IMG/VR virus record: IMGVR_UViG_3300044970_001619
Span: 58,924 to 122,923 of that record
Origin: a virus
Direction: 5' to 3' (one strand)
Length of the DNA stretch: 64,000 bases
Under the pieces are notes generated by a model. The model worked only from the letters and a program-made list of their open reading frames with translations. It did no database searches and was not told where the DNA came from. How positions within the stretch are numbered: the stretch's first letter is position 1; each line of letters starts with the position of its first letter. Shown here one piece after another: positions 61,040 to 64,000 of this stretch. The translations under genes and the position numbers were made by a program.

Positions 61040-61450
61040 TCAACCAATAATACTTTGTCTCCACTCTTCACTCATATTCACCATAATAGATTCTGCTGCT
61101 TCTGGTGTTTCAGCATATCCTTCATCAAGTAAATGTGAAAGAATGATGTCGTAAATATCTACTTGTTCTTTTTGAGTTCTTTTCATATTTCTTTCACTTT
61201 TAGTCATTTTTCCAGACATACTACCAAAATTTGTAGTACCTAACATTCCATATTTTTGATTACTGAAAAATGAGGGATTTTGTTTTGCTTTTCTTACTGT
61301 TGGTTTTTCCTGCCCCACTTTTTCAGGATTTCTTTTTGGCATTAATTTTTTTCTTCTTCCGTGAACATCATATTCTTTATCATTAGTTCCTTCACCAATA
61401 ACAACTTCCATATATGCTTCTTGAAGACTACGAAATTCTTGTGCGTCCAT
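61040..61450 (-). CDS. Conserved cyanophage protein with SLQEAY and MVNMSEEWR motifs
   Basis: 136 residues. The N-terminus (EFRSLQEAYMEVVIGEGT) and C-terminal helix pair (DIYDIILSHLLDEGYAETPE, then AAESIMVNMSEEWRQSIIG) are a combination I recognise from several cyanophage proteins of unknown function; the middle is basic and disordered (KKLMPKRNPEKVGQEK). It has an exact late box 20 nt upstream and its own terminator, so it is a late single-gene unit and possibly a virion-internal protein. Confidence 0.7.
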   Translation of the reverse strand: MDAQEFRSLQEAYMEVVIGEGTNDKEYDVHGRRKKLMPKRNPEKVGQEKPTVRKAKQNPSFFSNQKYGMLGTTNFGSMSGKMTKSERNMKRTQKEQVDIYDIILSHLLDEGYAETPEAAESIMVNMSEEWRQSIIG

Positions 61451-61469
61451 AGTACAAATACCTTTTAAG

Positions 61470-61477
61470 TATTTATA
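61470..61477 (-). promoter_or_regulatory. Late promoter TATAAATA
   Basis: Exact late consensus on the minus strand, 20 nt before the ATG at 61450. Confidence 0.7.
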
Positions 61478-61483
61478 TTTTTA

Positions 61484-61603
61484 TCATTCATAAATCATTC
61501 CAACAGTCAGTAAGACAAAGCAGAGTATTGTGAATACCATAATTCCTACACCAGCCCAGATCACCCAGTTTGGCATCTTTTCGTATTCAGTATTGTGAGA
61601 CAT
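61484..61603 (-). CDS. 39-residue membrane peptide after psbA
   Basis: MSHNTEYEKMPNWVIWAGVG, then IMVFTILCFVLLTVGMIYE: a polar N-terminus and one transmembrane helix, with a layout like small photosystem or stress membrane subunits. The ATG directly follows the T-run of the psbA terminator, so read-through would couple it to psbA. No family is recognised. It is better supported than the psbD-linked peptide because of its ordered N-terminus and length. Confidence 0.5.
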   Translation of the reverse strand: MSHNTEYEKMPNWVIWAGVGIMVFTILCFVLLTVGMIYE

Positions 61604-61628
61604 AAAAAAGAGGGTTGTTATACCCTCT
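61604..61628 (-). terminator. Terminator of psbA
   Basis: A 7-bp stem (AGAGGGT with ACCCTCT) and a 6-nt loop, with a T-run on the minus strand, 28 nt after the psbA stop. Confidence 0.87.
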
Positions 61629-61655
61629 TAATTATATCAGTTATTCAGTTTTATA

Positions 61656-62738
61656 TCAACCAATAGAAGGTGCAGTGAGAGCAACAGGAGTGTTCTCAGC
61701 AGCAGCAAGGTCAAGAGGGAAGTTGTGTGCGTTCCTTTCGTGCATCACCTCCATGCCCAGTCCAGCACGGTTCAGGACATCAGCCCAGGTATTAACTACA
61801 CGGTTCTGACTATCAACGATGCTCTGATTAAAGTTGAAGCCATTCAAATTGAAGGCCATCGTAGAAACACCAAGAGCAGTGAACCAGATGCCTACAACAG
61901 GCCAAGCAGCAAGGAAGAAGTGAAGTGAACGAGAGTTGTTGAACGATGCATACTGGAAGATCAGACGACCGAAGTATCCATGAGCAGCAACGATGTTATA
62001 AGTCTCTTCTTCTTGACCGAACTTGTAACCATAGTTTTGCGATTCAGTTTCAGTGGTTTCACGAACCAGTGAGGAAGTAACCAGAGAACCGTGCATAGCA
62101 CTGAACAGAGAACCACCGAAGACACCAGCAACTCCAAGCATATGGAAGGGGTGCATCAGGATGTTGTGCTCTGCCTGGAACACAAGCATGTAGTTGAACG
62201 TACCAGAGATACCAAGAGGCATACCATCAGAGAAAGAACCTTGACCGAAAGGATAGACCAAGAATACGGCAGTCGCAGCAGCAACAGGAGCACTGTAAGC
62301 AACCATAATCCAAGGACGCATACCAAGACGGTAAGAAAGTTCCCACTCACGACCCATATAGCAGAAAACACCAATGAGGAAGTGGAAGACTACCAACTGG
62401 TAAGGACCACCATTATAGAGCCATTCATCAAGACTTGCTGCTTCCCAGATAGGATAGAAGTGAAGACCAATCGCATTAGAAGATGGAACAACGGCACCAG
62501 AGATGATGTTGTTTCCATACATTAGAGAACCAGCAACTGGTTCACGAATGCCGTCAATGTCCACAGGGGGAGCACCGACAAATGCGATGATGAAACAAAT
62601 AGTAGCAACCAATAAAGTTGGAATACATAATACACCAAACCAACCAACATAAAGACGGTTGTCGGTAGAAGTAACCCACTGGCAAAAAGATTCCCAGAGG
62701 TTTTCGCCAGAACGGCGTGAAGCAATTGTAGCAGTCAT
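61656..62738 (-). CDS. psbA: Photosystem II D1 protein
   Basis: 360 residues, uninterrupted by an intron. Conserved elements are all present: [20 protein letters not shown], the [15 protein letters not shown] region (redox Tyr and Mn-ligand Asp), [20 protein letters not shown] (chlorophyll His), [20 protein letters not shown] (quinone region), and [13 protein letters not shown] followed by a 16-residue cleavable extension. The residue equivalent to D1-130 is Glu (GREWELSYR), the form linked to high-light D1 variants. It replaces host D1 during infection. Confidence 0.98.
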   Translation of the reverse strand: MTATIASRRSGENLWESFCQWVTSTDNRLYVGWFGVLCIPTLLVATICFIIAFVGAPPVDIDGIREPVAGSLMYGNNIISGAVVPSSNAIGLHFYPIWEAASLDEWLYNGGPYQLVVFHFLIGVFCYMGREWELSYRLGMRPWIMVAYSAPVAAATAVFLVYPFGQGSFSDGMPLGISGTFNYMLVFQAEHNILMHPFHMLGVAGVFGGSLFSAMHGSLVTSSLVRETTETESQNYGYKFGQEEETYNIVAAHGYFGRLIFQYASFNNSRSLHFFLAAWPVVGIWFTALGVSTMAFNLNGFNFNQSIVDSQNRVVNTWADVLNRAGLGMEVMHERNAHNFPLDLAAAENTPVALTAPSIG

Positions 62739-62890
62739 TTGTTAAAAAGGGTAAGTAAAAATTCAGGGGGGACTGAACGGTACAAGTATTCCCCACGACA
62801 CCCTCCATCGTGGATATGAGAGACGCTTTACTTCTGATGGTCTCGGTTGCAGAAGGTTACGGAACGTAAAGATTTGTCTTTGTTTCCTGA
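62739..62890 (-). promoter_or_regulatory. Long structured psbA leader
   Basis: About 150 nt separate the expected transcription start from the psbA ATG, with no gene. Hairpins can be drawn: CCACGA with TCGTGG (62793-62813) and GGGGA with TCCCC (62768-62794), which share two bases and compete. There is no strong ribosome site near the ATG, so folding could affect translation. Confidence 0.45.
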
Positions 62891-62892
62891 CT

Positions 62893-62926
62893 TATTTATC
62901 ATAGCACTGGGTGCCGATGGTGTCAA
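62893..62926 (-). promoter_or_regulatory. psbA composite promoter (host-type plus late box)
   Basis: TTGACA (62921-62926), a 17-nt spacer ending in TGC, and TATGAT (62898-62903) on the minus strand, with the downstream half merging into ATAAATA (62893-62899). It is close to ideal for host sigma-70, with a late box in the same place as in psbD. Confidence 0.82.
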
Positions 62927-62931
62927 GGCAT

Positions 62932-62953
62932 AAAAAAGTCCCCTTTCGGGGAC
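62932..62953 (-). terminator. Terminator of the 72-residue gene
   Basis: A 6-bp GC stem (GTCCCC with GGGGAC) and a 4-nt loop, then six T on the minus strand, just after the stop at 62960. It insulates psbA, whose -35 begins 6 nt further on. Confidence 0.88.
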
Positions 62954-62959
62954 CGTAAA

Positions 62960-63178
62960 TCATTCTGCTACTTCTGTTTCTGGGAGTGGAATTTCTTCTG
63001 GTTGTGGTTCTGGTTGTGGAAGAGTCACACCTATTTGTGTAAGATACTCAATCGCACCTTGAACCTTCAAAAAAAGTTCTCTTTTTGTTGTGGCCTTAGT
63101 TTGAAGTCCTTCCAATTCAAGGGATAGGTCTTGTGCTTGCTTTACAAGATTCGCAAGATGTTCCTGTTGTTCAGTCAT
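62960..63178 (-). CDS. Coiled-coil protein, paralogue of the 6667 gene
   Basis: 72 residues from ATG at 63178 (MTEQQEHLANLVKQAQDLSL), 20 nt after an exact late box. The earlier in-frame codons (MLFVFMYY...) lie within the promoter. A coiled coil (LELEGLQTKATTKRELFLKV) is followed by a Pro/Glu tail (PQPEPQPEEIPLPETE). The FLKVQGAIE core matches the 56-residue protein near the left end. It has its own terminator. Role unknown. Confidence 0.78.
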   Translation of the reverse strand: MTEQQEHLANLVKQAQDLSLELEGLQTKATTKRELFLKVQGAIEYLTQIGVTLPQPEPQPEEIPLPETEVAE

Positions 63179-63198
63179 AAAATTAAATAAACTCAATT

Positions 63199-63206
63199 TA
63201 TTTATA
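63199..63206 (-). promoter_or_regulatory. Late promoter TATAAATA
   Basis: Exact late consensus on the minus strand, 20 nt before the ATG at 63178. Confidence 0.72.
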
Positions 63207-63241
63207 GTATAATACATAAAGACAAATAACAAAATAACATC

Positions 63242-63249
63242 AATAAATA
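63242..63249 (+). promoter_or_regulatory. Late promoter box AATAAATA for the exported pair
   Basis: AATAAATA on the plus strand, 24 nt before the ATG at 63274. It is divergent from the late promoter at 63199, giving a back-to-back late promoter region. Confidence 0.6.
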
Positions 63250-63273
63250 GTTACAAACATTACTTTTAGAAAA

Positions 63274-63735
63274 ATGAAAAGATTAGCACTTATCTTTTCG
63301 TTATTCTTCACTACTCCTGCTTTTGCTGGTGAAATCACATCAAAAATCACTGACTCAATTCAATTAAATGTTCAGGGTGCTGCGGTACAATCAGAAAGAG
63401 TCGGTGCCTCATATGCAGTTTCAGGCACCAATATTAATGTAACAACTCTTGGAGGAGTTGGTGGAGCAGGTTCTTATGGTATCAATACAAACGGACAAGC
63501 ATTTAGTTTCTCTGAAACATCAATTACTGCAGATGTTGATGTTACCTCTCAGTCGGCAGCTTCTGGAACAATTGCTTCTCCCAACCTTTATAGCAACTCT
63601 ACTACTCAATTAGGTGGAGATAAGGGTTCTCTTGCTGGTACTTTAAGCGGAACTGGTGTTCCAACAATCACTGCTGGTGGTTCAGGAACAACTGGAACAG
63701 CACAACGTAGCGTTGAATTGAGCGTATTTAAGTGA
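63274..63735 (+). CDS. Exported cyanophage protein, SGTNINV family
   Basis: 153 residues. A classical signal peptide (MKRLALIFSLFFTTPAFA, cleaved before GEIT) precedes a Gly/Ser/Thr-rich beta protein (SKITDSIQLNVQGAAVQSER, then SYAVSGTNINVTTLGG). The downstream gene is a paralogue with SYTVTGTNINIPG. Such proteins are probably sent to the periplasm or cell surface, or incorporated in virions. The exact function is unknown. Confidence 0.75.
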   Translation: MKRLALIFSLFFTTPAFAGEITSKITDSIQLNVQGAAVQSERVGASYAVSGTNINVTTLGGVGGAGSYGINTNGQAFSFSETSITADVDVTSQSAASGTIASPNLYSNSTTQLGGDKGSLAGTLSGTGVPTITAGGSGTTGTAQRSVELSVFK

Positions 63736-64000
63736 GACACATAACTCTCGGACTGGTTACAGTTCTGGGAGTTATAAGTCCTTCATACGCTGGACCCGTA
63801 ACTCCCAACTTCACCAGTGGGACTATTACATCTGAGACTAAAACACGCACTGAAGTTATTGAGACTATCAGGCAAATAGAATATACTACTGGAACATCTT
63901 ATACAGTCACTGGCACCAACATTAATATACCAGGAACTCCTGCTCCTGGTATGAATTACACAATTCAAACTCAAGGTGCTCCATTCCAATTTAGTGAGAC
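63732..64000 (+). CDS. Exported paralogue of the preceding gene, truncated by the window end
   Basis: Begins at GTG 63732, overlapping the upstream stop (GTGA). The first residues (V/M)RHITLGLVTVLGVISPSYA form a signal peptide, then GPVTPNFTSGTITSETKTRT and SYTVTGTNINIPGTPAPGMN. The gene runs off the right edge, so its length is unknown. The tandem arrangement with the preceding gene suggests duplication. Confidence 0.72.
   Translation, partial: MRHITLGLVTVLGVISPSYAGPVTPNFTSGTITSETKTRTEVIETIRQIEYTTGTSYTVTGTNINIPGTPAPGMNYTIQTQGAPFQFSE

Noticed and set aside
62091-62525. Plus-strand 144-residue frame antisense to psbA
   Set aside because: psbA is highly conserved in the other strand; the antisense frame has no start signal or recognisable domain.
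61656-62738. Intron in psbA, as known in some cyanophages
   Set aside because: The D1 frame is continuous and full-length.
62929-62931. ATG after the terminator at 62932 as a third terminator-linked micro-ORF
   Set aside because: The frame stops after one further codon and overlaps the psbA -35 box, so it is chance.
1-64000. tRNA or rRNA genes
   Set aside because: No cloverleaf or rRNA-like sequence was seen on reading through the non-coding gaps; a covariance-model scan would settle this.

Overview
This window is part of the genome of a T4-like cyanophage (a myovirus infecting marine Synechococcus or Prochlorococcus). The evidence is the combination of T4-type baseplate and replication genes (gp4, gp5, gp26, gp27-like, gp32, gp33, gp48, gp53, gp54-like, gp59) with the photosystem II genes psbA and psbD, phoH, thyX, a glutaredoxin, and very long cyanophage-type tail-fibre genes. 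The DNA is AT-rich and tightly packed. Almost everything lies on the minus strand. The exceptions are a plus-strand island (44448-48078) and the right edge (from 63274).

Layout, left to right. 1-34605 is a tail-fibre/adhesin locus of about 34 kb, read leftwards. It holds three copies of a three-gene cassette (beta-helix protein, small beta protein, fibre), a 2510-residue collar-domain protein, and a 1486-residue fibre ending in an S74 chaperone. Three of the fibres carry long collagen-like (Gly-Thr-Gln)n stalks. Embedded in the locus are a primase-fold-like protein, two microproteins under a host-type promoter, and a collapsed glycosyltransferase remnant. 34605-44416 encodes the baseplate hub and tail-associated cell-wall enzymes. 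44448-48078 (plus strand) encodes gp4, gp48 and gp53. 48091-55308 is the DNA-replication, late-transcription and nucleotide-metabolism cluster. 55313-58940 holds an HNH endonuclease, a glycine-rich adhesin with a late-type promoter, small proteins and a metallophosphoesterase. 58945-62953 is the photosynthesis region (psbD and psbA with a homing-type endonuclease between them). The right edge starts a plus-strand pair of exported proteins.

Two promoter classes can be read directly. The first is a T4-type late box (NATAAATA or CTAAATA) 13-32 nt upstream of structural genes. The second is a host-type early promoter, TTGACA-N17-TAtgAT with TGC just before the -10, ahead of psbA, gp32, the glutaredoxin gene and a microprotein pair inside the tail locus. 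psbA and psbD each have a host-type promoter overlapped in the same register by a late box. The logic fits lytic infection: photosynthesis and nucleotide genes early, replication next, and tail genes late.

Most gene calls rest on recognised motifs and family resemblance recalled from knowledge, without database searches. Functions of the small proteins are mostly unknown and are described as such.
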